Shown here in pieces: positions 10,889 through 21,657 of a DNA stretch of 64,000 nucleotides (the first letter of the stretch is position 1; every line of letters begins with the position of its first letter). The notes beneath the pieces were generated by a model. That model had not been told where the DNA came from. It searched no databases and saw only the letters and a program-made list of their open reading frames with translations. The stretch is from Plasmopara viticola (taxonomy: Eukaryota; Oomycota; Peronosporomycetes; Peronosporales; Peronosporaceae): positions 1 to 64,000 of the forward strand of contig MBPM02000002.1 of assembly GCA_001695595.3 (NCBI GenBank), written 5' to 3'. The position numbers were made by a program, and so were the translations under genes.

Positions 10889-10967
10889 GGTCGATCGGCG
10901 AAGCGGTCTAAGGCGCCAGTGTAAGCTTTGGTCAAGAAGGGCGTGGGTTCGAATCCCACACTGGCCA
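10889..10967 (+). pseudogene. psi-tRNA-Leu (B monomer)
   Basis: Identical psi copy. Confidence 0.7.
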
Positions 10968-11248
10968 ACATAAATTTTCTTTTTGTAGCAGCTATTTTGT
11001 TGCCTTACTCGCACCTCAATGTCACTCAGCAGCCTTGTTTGAGTGTCCCTTTGACCTCTATGATACAGTATGCAGCATATTACGGAAGTGAAGGCTGTAA
11101 TCCTCTCTAAGTTGTATGTATAATGGGTGCCCTTGCATCCCATAATAAATATGGGTAAAACACGTTATTATTACCACAGCTGCCTTTTGTTGGGGTGTTC
11201 TTTTCGTTTAAATTCCTCTACAAATAAACGTATGATCGAGTGTCTATC

Positions 11249-11328
11249 GGTCAATTGGCCGAGCGGTCTAAGGCGCCAGTTTAAGGCACTGGTCCGAAAG
11301 GGCGTGGGTTCGAATCCCACATTGGCCA
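11249..11328 (+). tRNA. tRNA-Leu(AAG)
   Basis: Identical copy, S-type spacer; next copy 719 bp on. Confidence 0.95.
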
Positions 11329-11607
11329 ACTTAATTTTCTTTTCGTAGCAGCGATGCCTTATTTGCGCCTTTATGTTACGTTATAGCTTTGTTGAGTGTC
11401 TCTTTAACGTCCCCACACCGAAATACAGCTTAAAGTGGAAGTAAGATTCCGTTATATTGGAGCATTTCATTATGGGTTGTCGATGTCGCCTCTTAAATAC
11501 AATGTAAGCTTATGGGCTGATCACGGTATTCTTTCCAAAACTGTTTTGCTGATGGACTGTGAGTTTGCTATGTTTCTTTATCGTGAAAGCTTGATCTAGT
11601 ACCGAGT

Positions 11608-11686
11608 GGTCGATCGGCGAAGCGGTCTAAGGCGCCAGTGTAAGCTTTGGTCAAGAAGGGCGTGGGTTCGAATCCCACACTGGCCA
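11608..11686 (+). pseudogene. psi-tRNA-Leu (B monomer)
   Basis: Identical psi copy. Confidence 0.7.
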
Positions 11687-11967
11687 ACATAAATTTTCTT
11701 TTTGTAGCAGCTATTTTGTTGCCTTACTCGCACCTCAATGTCACTCAGCAGCCTTGTTTGAGTGTCCCTTTGACCTCTATGATACAGTATGCAGCATATT
11801 ACGGAAGTGAAGGCTGTAATCCTCTCTAAGTTGTATGTATAATGGGTGCCCTTGCATCCCATAATAAATATGGGTAAAACACGTTATTATTACCACAGCT
11901 GCCTTTTGTTGGGGTGTTCTTTTCGTTTAAATTCCTCTACAAATAAACGTATGATCGAGTGTCTATC

Positions 11968-12047
11968 GGTCAATTGGCCGAGCGGTCTAAGGCGCCAGTT
12001 TAAGGCACTGGTCCGAAAGGGCGTGGGTTCGAATCCCACATTGGCCA
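11968..12047 (+). tRNA. tRNA-Leu(AAG)
   Basis: Identical copy, L-type spacer with one base less (gatttgctgca); next copy 724 bp on. Confidence 0.95.
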
Positions 12048-12331
12048 ACTTAATTTTCTTTTCGTAGCAGCGATTTGCTGCATTATTTGCGCCTTTATGT
12101 TACGTTATAGCTTTGTTGAGTGTCTCTTTAACGTCCCCACACCGAAATACAGCTTAAAGTGGAAGTAAGATTCCGTTATATTGGAGCATTTCATTATGGG
12201 TTGTCGATGTCGCCTCTTAAATACAATGTAAGCTTATGGGCTGATCACGGTATTCTTTCCAAAACTGTTTTGCTGATGGACTGTGAGTTTGCTATGTTTC
12301 TTTATCGTGAAAGCTTGATCTAGTACCGAGT

Positions 12332-12410
12332 GGTCGATCGGCGAAGCGGTCTAAGGCGCCAGTGTAAGCTTTGGTCAAGAAGGGCGTGGGTTCGAATCCC
12401 ACACTGGCCA
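12332..12410 (+). pseudogene. psi-tRNA-Leu (B monomer)
   Basis: Identical psi copy. Confidence 0.7.
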
Positions 12411-12691
12411 ACATAAATTTTCTTTTTGTAGCAGCTATTTTGTTGCCTTACTCGCACCTCAATGTCACTCAGCAGCCTTGTTTGAGTGTCCCTTTGACCT
12501 CTATGATACAGTATGCAGCATATTACGGAAGTGAAGGCTGTAATCCTCTCTAAGTTGTATGTATAATGGGTGCCCTTGCATCCCATAATAAATATGGGTA
12601 AAACACGTTATTATTACCACAGCTGCCTTTTGTTGGGGTGTTCTTTTCGTTTGAATTCCTCTACAAATAAACGTATGATCGAGTGTCTATC

Positions 12692-12771
12692 GGTCAATTG
12701 GCCGAGCGGTCTAAGGCGCCAGTTTAAGGCACTGGTCCGAAAGGGCGTGGGTTCGAATCCCACATTGGCCA
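12692..12771 (+). tRNA. tRNA-Leu(AAG)
   Basis: Identical copy, S-type spacer; next copy 719 bp on. Confidence 0.95.
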
Positions 12772-13050
12772 ACTTAATTTTCTTTTCGTAGCAGCGATGC
12801 CTTATTTGCGCCTTTATGTTACGTTATAGCTTTGTTGAGTGTCTCTTTAACGTCCCCACACCGAAATACAGCTTAAAGTGGAAGTAAGATTCCGTTATAT
12901 TGGAGCATTTCATTATGGGTTGTCGATGTCGCCTCTTAAATACAATGTAAGCTTATGGGCTGATCACGGTATTCTTTCCAAAACTTTATTGCTGATAGAC
13001 TGTGAGTTTGCTATGTTTCTTTATCGTGAAAGCTTGATCTAGTACCGAGT

Positions 13051-13129
13051 GGTCGATCGGCGAAGCGGTCTAAGGCGCCAGTGTAAGCTTTGGTCAAGAA
13101 GGGCGTGGGTTCGAATCCCACACTGGCCA
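13051..13129 (+). pseudogene. psi-tRNA-Leu (B monomer)
   Basis: Identical psi copy. The upstream spacer has the aaaactttattgctgatag variant also seen at about 16590 and 18740. Confidence 0.7.
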
Positions 13130-13410
13130 ACATAAATTTTCTTTTTGTAGCAGCTATTTTGTTGCCTTACTCGCACCTCAATGTCACTCAGCAGCCTTGT
13201 TTGAGTGTCCCTTTGACCTCTATGATACAGTATGCAGCATATTACGGAAGTGAAGGCTGTAATCCTCTCTAAGTTGTATGTATAATGGGTGCCCTTGCAT
13301 CCCATAATAAATATGGGTAAAACACGTTATTATTACCACAGCTGCCTTTTGTTGGGGTGTTCTTTTCGTTTAAATTCATCTACAAATAAACGTATGATCG
13401 AGTGTCTATC

Positions 13411-13490
13411 GGTCAATTGGCCGAGCGGTCTAAGGCGCCAGTTTAAGGCACTGGTCCGAAAGGGCGTGGGTTCGAATCCCACATTGGCCA
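13411..13490 (+). tRNA. tRNA-Leu(AAG)
   Basis: Identical copy, L-type spacer with extra substitutions (gctgccttg); next copy 725 bp on. Confidence 0.95.
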
Positions 13491-13775
13491 ACTTAATTTT
13501 CTTTTCGTAGCAGCGAGTTTGCTGCCTTGTTTGCGCCTTTCTGTTACGTTATAGCTTTGTTGAGTGTCTCTTTAACGTCCCCACACCGAAATACAGCTTA
13601 AAGTGGAAGTAAGATTCCGTTATATTGGAGCATTTCATTATGGGTTGTCGATGTCGCCTCTTAAATACAATGTAAGCTTATGGGCTGATCACGGTATTCT
13701 TTCCAAAACTGTTTTGCTGATGGACTGTGAGTTTGCTATGTTTCTTTATCGTGAAAGCTTGATCTAGTACCGAGT

Positions 13776-13854
13776 GGTCGATCGGCGAAGCGGTCTAAGG
13801 CGCCAGTGTAAGCTTTGGTCAAGAAGGGCGTGGGTTCGAATCCCACACTGGCCA
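13776..13854 (+). pseudogene. psi-tRNA-Leu (B monomer)
   Basis: Identical psi copy. Confidence 0.7.
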
Positions 13855-14135
13855 ACATAAATTTTCTTTTTGTAGCAGCTATTTTGTTGCCTTACTCGCA
13901 CCTCAATGTCACTCAGCAGCCTTGTTTGAGTGTCCCTTTGACCTCTATGATACAGTATGCAGCATATTACGGAAGTGAAGGCTGTAATCCTCTCTAAGTT
14001 GTATGTATAATGGGTGCCCTTGCATCCCATAATAAATATGGGTAAAACACGTTATTATTACCACAGCTGCCTTTTGTTGGGGTGTTCTTTTCGTTTGAAT
14101 TCCTCTACAAATAAACGTATGATCGAGTGTCTATC

Positions 14136-14215
14136 GGTCAATTGGCCGAGCGGTCTAAGGCGCCAGTTTAAGGCACTGGTCCGAAAGGGCGTGGGTTCGA
14201 ATCCCACATTGGCCA
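14136..14215 (+). tRNA. tRNA-Leu(AAG)
   Basis: Identical copy, S-type spacer; next copy 718 bp on. Confidence 0.95.
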
Positions 14216-14494
14216 ACTTAATTTTCTTTTCGTAGCAGCGATGCCTTATTTGCGCCTTTATGTTACGTTATAGCTTTGTTGAGTGTCTCTTTAACGTCCC
14301 CACACCGAAATACAGCTTAAAGTGGAAGTAAGATTCCGTTATATTGGAGCATTTCATTATGGGTTGTCGATGTCGCCTCTTAAATACAATGTAAGCTTAT
14401 GGGCTGATCACGGTATTCTTTCCAAAACTGTTTTGCTGATGGACTGTGAGTTTGCTATGTTTCTTTATCGTGAAAGCTTGATCTAGTACCGAGT

Positions 14495-14573
14495 GGTCGA
14501 TCGGCGAAGCGGTCTAAGGCGCCAGTGTAAGCTTTGGTCAAGAAGGGCGTGGGTTCGAATCCCACACTGGCCA
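14495..14573 (+). pseudogene. psi-tRNA-Leu (B monomer)
   Basis: Identical psi copy; downstream spacer has the ttgtttaagtg variant. Confidence 0.7.
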
Positions 14574-14853
14574 ACATAAATTTTCTTTTTGTAGCAGCTA
14601 TTTTGTTGCCTTACTCGCACCTCAATGTCACTCAGCAGCCTTGTTTAAGTGTCCCTTTGACCTCTATGATACAGTATGCAGCATATTACGGAAGTGAAGG
14701 CTGTAATCCTCTCTAAGTTGTATGTATAATGGGTGCCCTTGCATCCCATAATAAATATGGGTAAAACACGTTATTATTACCACAGCTGCCTTTTGTTGGG
14801 GTGTTCTTTTCGTTTAATTCCTCTACAAATAAACGTATGATCGAGTGTCTATC

Positions 14854-14933
14854 GGTCAATTGGCCGAGCGGTCTAAGGCGCCAGTTTAAGGCACTGGTCC
14901 GAAAGGGCGTGGGTTCGAATCCCACATTGGCCA
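14854..14933 (+). tRNA. tRNA-Leu(AAG)
   Basis: Identical copy, L-type spacer; next copy 724 bp on. Confidence 0.95.
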
Positions 14934-15217
14934 ACTTAATTTTCTTTTCGTAGCAGCGAGTTTGCTGCATTATTTGCGCCTTTATGTTACGTTATAGCTT
15001 TGTTGAGTGTCTCTTTAACGTCCCCACACCGAAATACAGCTTAAAGTGGAAGTAAGATTCCGTTATATTGGAGCATTTCATTATGGGTTGTCGATGTCGC
15101 CTCTTAAATACAATGTAAGCTTATGGGCTGATCACGGTATTCTTTCCAAATTGTTTTGCTGATGGACTGTGAGTTTGCTATGTTTCTTTATCGTGAAAGC
15201 TTGATCTAGTACCGAGT

Positions 15218-15296
15218 GGTCGATCGGCGAAGCGGTCTAAGGCGCCAGTGTAAGCTTTGGTCAAGAAGGGCGTGGGTTCGAATCCCACACTGGCCA
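15218..15296 (+). pseudogene. psi-tRNA-Leu (B monomer)
   Basis: Identical psi copy; downstream spacer has the ttgtttaagtg variant. Confidence 0.7.
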
Positions 15297-15577
15297 ACAT
15301 AAATTTTCTTTTTGTAGCAGCTATTTTGTTGCCTTACTCGCACCTCAATGTCACTCAGCAGCCTTGTTTAAGTGTCCCTTTGACCTCTATGATACAGTAT
15401 GCAGCATATTACGGAAGTGAAGGCTGTAATCCTCTCTAAGTTGTATGTATAATGGGTGCCCTTGCATCCCATAATAAATATGAGTAAAACACGTTATTAT
15501 TACCACAGCTGCCTTTTGTTGGGGTGTTCTTTTCGTTTAAATTCATCTACAAATAAACGTATGATCGAGTGTCTATC

Positions 15578-15657
15578 GGTCAATTGGCCGAGCGGTCTAA
15601 GGCGCCAGTTTAAGGCACTGGTCCGAAAGGGCGTGGGTTCGAATCCCACATTGGCCA
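15578..15657 (+). tRNA. tRNA-Leu(AAG)
   Basis: Identical copy, L-type spacer; next copy 725 bp on. Confidence 0.95.
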
Positions 15658-15942
15658 ACTTAATTTTCTTTTCGTAGCAGCGAGTTTGCTGCATTATTTG
15701 CGCCTTTATGTTACGTTATAGCTTTGTTGAGTGTCTCTTTAACGTCCCCACACCGAAATACAGCTTAAAGTGGAAGTAAGATTCCGTTATATTGGAGCAT
15801 TTCATTATGGGTTGTCGATGTCGCCTCTTAAATACAATGTAAGCTTATGGGCTGATCACGGTATTCTTTCCAAAATTGTTTTGCTGATGGACTGTGAGTT
15901 TGCTATGTTTCTTTATCGTGAAAGCTTGATCTAGTACCGAGT

Positions 15943-16021
15943 GGTCGATCGGCGAAGCGGTCTAAGGCGCCAGTGTAAGCTTTGGTCAAGAAGGGCGTGG
16001 GTTCGAATCCCACACTGGCCA
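15943..16021 (+). pseudogene. psi-tRNA-Leu (B monomer)
   Basis: Identical psi copy. Confidence 0.7.
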
Positions 16022-16302
16022 ACATAAATTTTCTTTTTGTAGCAGCTATTTTGTTGCCTTACTCGCACCTCAATGTCACTCAGCAGCCTTGTTTGAGTGT
16101 CCCTTTGACCTCTATGATACAGTATGCAGCATATTACGGAAGTGAAGGCTGTAATCCTCTCTAAGTTGTATGTATAATGGGTGCCCTTGCATCCCATAAT
16201 AAATATGGGTAAAACACGTTATTATTACCACAGCTGCCTTTTGTTGGGGTGTTCTTTTCGTTTGAATTCCTCTACAAATAAACGTATGATCGAGTGTCTA
16301 TC

Positions 16303-16382
16303 GGTCAATTGGCCGAGCGGTCTAAGGCGCCAGTTTAAGGCACTGGTCCGAAAGGGCGTGGGTTCGAATCCCACATTGGCCA
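16303..16382 (+). tRNA. tRNA-Leu(AAG)
   Basis: Identical copy, S-type spacer; next copy 719 bp on. Confidence 0.95.
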
Positions 16383-16661
16383 ACTTAATTTTCTTTTCGT
16401 AGCAGCGATGCCTTATTTGCGCCTTTATGTTACGTTATAGCTTTGTTGAGTGTCTCTTGAACACCCCCACACCGAAATACAGCTTAAAGTGGAAGTAAGA
16501 TTCCGTTATATTGGAGCATTTCATTATGGGTTGTCGATGTCGCCTCTTAAATACAATGTAAGCTTTTGGGCTGATCACGGTATTCTTTCAAAAACTTTAT
16601 TGCTGATAGACTGTGAGTTTGCTATGTTTCTTTATCGTGAAAGCTTGATCTAGTACCGAGT

Positions 16662-16740
16662 GGTCGATCGGCGAAGCGGTCTAAGGCGCCAGTGTAAGCT
16701 TTGGTCAAGAAGGGCGTGGGTTCGAATCCCACACTGGCCA
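16662..16740 (+). pseudogene. psi-tRNA-Leu (B monomer)
   Basis: Identical psi copy. Confidence 0.7.
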
Positions 16741-17021
16741 ACATAAATTTTCTTTTTGTAGCAGCTATTTTGTTGCCTTACTCGCACCTCAATGTCACTC
16801 AGCAGCCTTGTTTGAGTGTCCCTTTGACCTCTATGATACAGTATGCAGCATATTACGGAAGTGAAGGCTGTAATCCTCTCTAAGTTGTATGTATAATGGG
16901 TGCCCTTGCATCCCATAATAAATATGGGTAAAACACGTTATTATTACCACAGCTGCCTTTTGTTGGGGTGTTCTTTTCGTTTGAATTCCTCTACAAATAA
17001 ACGTATGATCGAGTGTCTATC

Positions 17022-17101
17022 GGTCAATTGGCCGAGCGGTCTAAGGCGCCAGTTTAAGGCACTGGTCCGAAAGGGCGTGGGTTCGAATCCCACATTGGCC
17101 A
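17022..17101 (+). tRNA. tRNA-Leu(AAG)
   Basis: Identical copy, L-type spacer; next copy 725 bp on. Confidence 0.95.
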
Positions 17102-17386
17102 ACTTAATTTTCTTTTCGTAGCAGCGAGTTTGCTGCATTATTTGCGCCTTTATGTTACGTTATAGCTTTGTTGAGTGTCTCTTTAACGTCCCCACACCGA
17201 AATACAGCTTAAAGTGGAAGTAAGATTCCGTTATATTGGAGCATTTCATTATGGGTTGTCGATGTCGCCTCTTAAATACAATGTAAGCTTATGGGCTGAT
17301 CACGGTATTCTTTCCAAAATTGTTTTGCTGATGGACTGTGAGTTTGCTATGTTTCTTTATCGTGAAAGCTTGATCTAGTACCGAGT

Positions 17387-17465
17387 GGTCGATCGGCGAA
17401 GCGGTCTAAGGCGCCAGTGTAAGCTTTGGTCAAGAAGGGCGTGGGTTCGAATCCCACACTGGCCA
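17387..17465 (+). pseudogene. psi-tRNA-Leu (B monomer)
   Basis: Identical psi copy; the following spacer begins to show point changes (about 17593-17665). Confidence 0.7.
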
Positions 17466-17746
17466 ACATAAATTTTCTTTTTGTAGCAGCTATTTTGTTG
17501 CCTTACTCGCACCTCAATGTCACTCAGCAGCCTTGTTTAAGTGTCCCTTTGACCTCTATGATACAGTATGCAGCATATTACGGAAGTGAAGGTTGTAATC
17601 CTCTTTAAGTTGTATGTATAATGGGTGCCCTTGCATCCCATAATAAATATGAGTAAAACACGTTGTTATTACCACAGCTGCCTTTTGTTGGGGTGTTCTT
17701 TTCGTTTAAATTCATCTACAAATAAACGTATGATCGAGTGTCTATC

Positions 17747-17826
17747 GGTCAATTGGCCGAGCGGTCTAAGGCGCCAGTTTAAGGCACTGGTCCGAAAGGG
17801 CGTGGGTTCGAATCCCACATTGGCCA
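17747..17826 (+). tRNA. tRNA-Leu(AAG)
   Basis: Identical copy, S-type spacer; next copy 718 bp on. Confidence 0.95.
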
Positions 17827-18104
17827 ACTTAATTTTCTTTTCGTAGCAGCGATGCCTTATTTGCGCCTTTATGTTACGTTATAGCTTTGTTGAGTGTCTC
17901 TTTAACGTCCCCACACCGAAATACAGCTTAAAGTGGAAGTAAGATTCCGTTATATTGGAGCAATTCATTATGGGTTGTCGATGTCGCCTCTTAAATACAA
18001 TGTAAGCTTATGGGCTGATCACGGTATTCTTTCCAAAATGTTTTGCTGATGGACTGTGAGTTTGCTATGTTTCTTTATCGTGAAAGCTTGATCTAGTACC
18101 GAGT

Positions 18105-18183
18105 GGTCGATCGGCGAAGCGGTCTAAGGCGCCAGTGTAAGCTTTGGTCAAGAAGGGCGTGGGTTCGAATCCCACACTGGCCA
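18105..18183 (+). pseudogene. psi-tRNA-Leu (B monomer)
   Basis: Identical psi copy. Confidence 0.7.
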
Positions 18184-18464
18184 ACATAAATTTTCTTTTT
18201 GTAGCAGCTATTTTGTTGCCTTACTCGCACCTCAATGTCACTCAGCAGCCTTGTTTGAGTGTCCCTTTGACCTCTATGATACAGTATGCAGCATATTACG
18301 GAAGTGAAGGCTGTAATCCTCTCTAAGTTGTATGTATAATAGATGCCCTTGCATCCCATAATAAATATGGGTAAAACACGTTATTATTACCACAGCTGCC
18401 TTTTGTTAGGGTGTTCTTTTCGTTTGAATTCCTCTACAAATAAACGTATGATCGAGTGTCTATC

Positions 18465-18545
18465 GGTCAATTGGCCGAGCGGTCTAAGGCGCCAGTTTAA
18501 GGCACTGGTCCGAAAAGGGCGTGGGTTCGAATCCCACATTGGCCA
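18465..18545 (+). tRNA. tRNA-Leu(AAG) variant without T-run terminator
   Basis: One extra A in the variable arm (81 nt). The T-run block that follows every other copy is missing: the sequence passes directly from ggccaactt to cgtagcagc. Transcription from this copy would be expected to read through. Confidence 0.85.
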
Positions 18546-18812
18546 ACTTCGTAGCAGCGATGCCTTATTTGCGCCTTTATGATACGTTATAGCTTTGTTG
18601 AGTGTCTCTTTAACACCCCCACACCGAAAGACAGCTTAAAGTGGAAGTAAGATTCCGTTATATTGGAGCATTTCATTATGGGTTGTCGATGTCGCCTCTT
18701 AAATACAATGTAAGCTTTTGGCTGATCACGGTATTCTTTCAAAAACTTTATTGCTGATAGACTGTGAGTTTGCTATGTTTCTTTATCGTGAAAGCTTGAT
18801 CTAGTACCGAGT

Positions 18813-18891
18813 GGTCGATCGGCGAAGCGGTCTAAGGCGCCAGTGTAAGCTTTGGTCAAGAAGGGCGTGGGTTCGAATCCCACACTGGCCA
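18813..18891 (+). pseudogene. psi-tRNA-Leu (B monomer)
   Basis: Identical psi copy in a unit whose spacers are clearly diverged. Confidence 0.7.
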
Positions 18892-19172
18892 ACATAAATT
18901 TTCTTTTTGTAGCAGCTATTTTGTTGCCTTACTCGCACCTAAATGTCACTCAGCAGCCTTGTTTAAGTGTCCCTTAGACCTCTATGATACAGTATGCAGC
19001 ATATTACCGAAGTGACGGCTGTAATTTTTTCTAAGTTGTATGTATAATGGGTGATCTTGCATCCCATAATAAATATGGGCTGAACACGTTCATATTACCA
19101 CAGCTGCCTTATTTTTGGGTGTTCTTTTCGTTTAAATTCATCTACAAATAAACGTATGATCGAGTGTCTATC

Positions 19173-19252
19173 GGTCAATTGACCGAGCGGTCTAAGGCGC
19201 CAGTTTAAGGCACTGGTCCGAAAGGGCGTGGGTTCGAATCCCACATTGGCCA
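19173..19252 (+). tRNA. tRNA-Leu(AAG) with D-stem mutation
   Basis: G10 is A, so the first D-stem pair becomes A-C and the A-box is altered. The rest is intact. Function is doubtful. Confidence 0.75.
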
Positions 19253-19534
19253 ACTTAAATTTTCTTTCCGTAGCAGCGATGCCTTATTTGCGCCTTTATG
19301 TTACGTTATAGCTTTGTTGAGTGTTTCATCAACATCCCCACACATCGAAATACAGCTTAAACTGGAAATAAGATTCCGTTATATTGGAGCATTTCATTAT
19401 GGGTTGTCGATGTCGCCTCTCAAATACAATGTAAGCTTATGGGCTGATCACGGTATTCTTTCCAAAACTGTTTTGCTGATGGACTGTGAGTTTGCTATGT
19501 TTCTTTATCGTGAAAGCTTGATTTAGTACCGATT

Positions 19535-19613
19535 GGTCGATCGGCGAAGCGGTTTAAGGCGCCAGTGTAAGCTTTGGTCAAGAAGGGCGTGGGTTCGAAT
19601 CCCACACTGGCCA
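19535..19613 (+). pseudogene. psi-tRNA-Leu (B monomer), variant
   Basis: One C-to-T change in the D-loop (ggtttaagg); flank also changed (gattggtc). Confidence 0.7.
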
Positions 19614-19887
19614 ACATAAAATTTCTTTTTGTAGCAGCTATTTTGTTGCCTTACTCAATGTCACTCAGCAGCCTTGTTTAAGTGTCCCTTTGACCTGTAT
19701 GATACAGTATGCAGCATATTACGGAAGTGACGGCTGTAATTTTTTCTAAGTTGTATGTATAATGGGTCCCCTTGCATCCCATAATAAATATGGGCTGAAC
19801 ACGTTATTATTACCACAGCTGCCTTATGTTGGGGTGTTCTTTTCGTTCAAATTCATCTACAAATAAACGTATGACCGAGTGTCTATC

Positions 19888-19967
19888 GGTCAATTGGCCG
19901 AGCGGTCTAAGGCGCCAGTCTAAGGAACTGGTCCGAAAGGGCGTGGGTTCGAATCCCACATTGGCCA
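19888..19967 (+). tRNA. tRNA-Leu(AAG), anticodon-loop variant
   Basis: Last well-formed tRNA-Leu of the array. The anticodon loop is ctaagga rather than ttaaggc (changes at 32 and 38), anticodon AAG retained and all stems intact. Confidence 0.9.
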
Positions 19968-20252
19968 ACTTAATTTTCTTTTCGTAGCAGCCAGTTTGCT
20001 GCATTATTTGCGCCTTTATGTTATGTTATAGCTTTCTTAAGTGTCTCTTTAACATCCCCACACCGAAATACAGCTTAAAGTGGAAGTAAGATTCCGTTAT
20101 ATTGGAGCAATTCATTATGGGTTGTCCATGTCGCCTCTTAAATACAATGTAAGCTTATGGGCTGATCACGGTATTCTTTCCAAAACTGTTTTGCTGATGG
20201 ACTGTGGGTTTGCTATGTTTCTTTATCGTGAAAGCTTGATCTAGTACCGAGA

Positions 20253-20331
20253 GGTCGATCGGCGAAGCGGTCTAAGGCGCCAGTGTAAGCTTTGGTCAAG
20301 AAGGGCGTGGGTTCGAATCCCACACTGGCCA
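20253..20331 (+). pseudogene. psi-tRNA-Leu, last copy
   Basis: Identical psi sequence at the right end of the ordered array, with decaying spacers on both sides. Confidence 0.7.
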
Positions 20332-20613
20332 ACATAAATTTTCTTTTTGTAGCAGCTATTTTGTTGCCTTCCTCGCACCTCAATGTCACTCAGCAGCCTT
20401 GTTTAAGTGTCCCTTTGACCTCTATGGTACAGTATGCAGCAAATTACGGAAGTGGCGGCTGTAAACCCGCATAAGTTGTATGTATAATGGGTGCCCTTGC
20501 ATCCCACGATAAAAGATGGGTTGAATACGTTAATATTACCACAGCTGCCTTATGTTGGGGTGTTCTTTTCTTTTTTAAACATCTACGAATCGACGCTAGA
20601 TCGAGTATCCTTC

Positions 20614-20684
20614 GATCAATTGGATGAGCGGTCTAAGGCGCCAGTTGCTGGACCGAGAGGGCGTGGGTTCCAATCCACTAGCCA
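20614..20684 (+). pseudogene. Relic tRNA-Leu
   Basis: Matches tRNA-Leu through the D-arm, then loses about 8 nt of the anticodon arm and has a changed T-arm (ggttccaatcc). Confidence 0.7.
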
Positions 20685-20962
20685 ATATAATTTTCGTTTC
20701 GTAGCAACTACTTTTTGCCTTTCTCGACTGTCAATGTAGCTCAGAAGCCTTGATAAGCTATTTTTTTTCCTCTATGATTGAGGAACTGTCCGATATGGAA
20801 GTGACGGCTTTGATCATTCCTGAGTAGTATATACAATGGGAAACCCTGCATTCTATAATATAGTATGGGCTGAATATGTTGATCTTACAGCAGCTGTCTT
20901 TGCTTTGGGGTGTTCTTTTTTATTATATTTATCTCCACATAAACGTTTGGTTGATATCTATC

Positions 20963-21040
20963 GGTCAATTTTGCCGAGCGGTCTTAGGCGTGAATTTTGT
21001 CACTTGTCCAAAGGCGCGTGGATTTGAATTCTGCACGAGT
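20963..21040 (+). pseudogene. Relic tRNA-Leu
   Basis: ggtcaat and gccgagcggtc are recognisable; the anticodon arm and T-arm are degraded. Confidence 0.6.
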
Positions 21041-21579
21041 ATAATGGCGTGCAGAGGAAACAGTTGTAATGATTAGCACTGTCGAAGGCGACAGGTATAC
21101 CATATTTCGAATCACTTTTGTGAGTCAGTCCAAAAAAAATTTGTACGGCACACATTTAGACATTGGCGTCACGAACAATGAGACGAGTAAGTTGATCGGA
21201 CGAGAACATAGTGGTGATAGTTTGATGAATCGAGTAATTAAATGCATTAGGTGTACTGTAATTAGATACACAATAAGTAAATTGTTTACCTTCCTGTTTT
21301 GTTGCACCTCAATACTACGCAGCAGCCTTGCTGATAATTTATTCGATCTTTGTGATTAGGTTTGAAGCTTGATACAGAAGTGGCGGCTTATATCATGATT
21401 AAGCAATAAATAATGGGTGGTTGGTGTCAACCCTTGTATTTAAAGGCAATTTGTGGGCTAAGTAATGCACTTCGTCACCTCGGTAATTGCATTTGATGGA
21501 AGATTGTAGGCAGTAAACACTCATTGTGGCACAGATGTCTTGCTGATGTGCTGTCCGTATCGATACAAGATGATTGCAC

Positions 21580-21657
21580 GGTTGATTTGCCGAAATGTTT
21601 AAGGTAAAAAACTTTGGAACTTGTCAAAATAGTGTATAATGAGATCTTCCATTGGCT
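21580..21657 (+). pseudogene. Very degraded tRNA-Leu relic
   Basis: ggttgatttgccgaaatg at the start and cattggcta at the end keep the outline of the tRNA at the right spacing; the interior is AT-rich and unpaired. Confidence 0.4.

Larger units (their letters stand above)
1..20331. repeat. Tandem array of ~720-bp tRNA-Leu units
   Basis: Near-identical units follow each other with start-to-start spacings of 708-725 bp from about 1980 to 20331, all on the + strand. Units before 2000 are partly inverted. Each unit reads: upstream spacer, tRNA-Leu(AAG), spacer, psi-tRNA, spacer. The spacer after the tRNA-Leu and the spacer after the psi-tRNA are themselves related: both begin with a T-run and a tagcagc box, then share ttgcctta-, gcacct- and gagtgtc-like blocks. 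The 720-bp unit is therefore a diverged dimer of ~360-bp monomers. The array runs off the left edge of the window, so its full size is unknown. High similarity across all units implies recent unequal exchange or gene conversion. Confidence 0.95.

Noticed and set aside
1..20331. CRISPR-like regular repeats
   Set aside because: The period is ~720 bp with no unique spacers, and the repeat contains tRNA genes in a eukaryotic context.
134..20739. Dozens of 60-90-codon ORFs repeated through the array on both strands
   Set aside because: They are translations of the tRNA, psi-tRNA and spacer. The same few sequences recur on both strands, often with TTG starts, and each is explained by the RNA-gene repeat.
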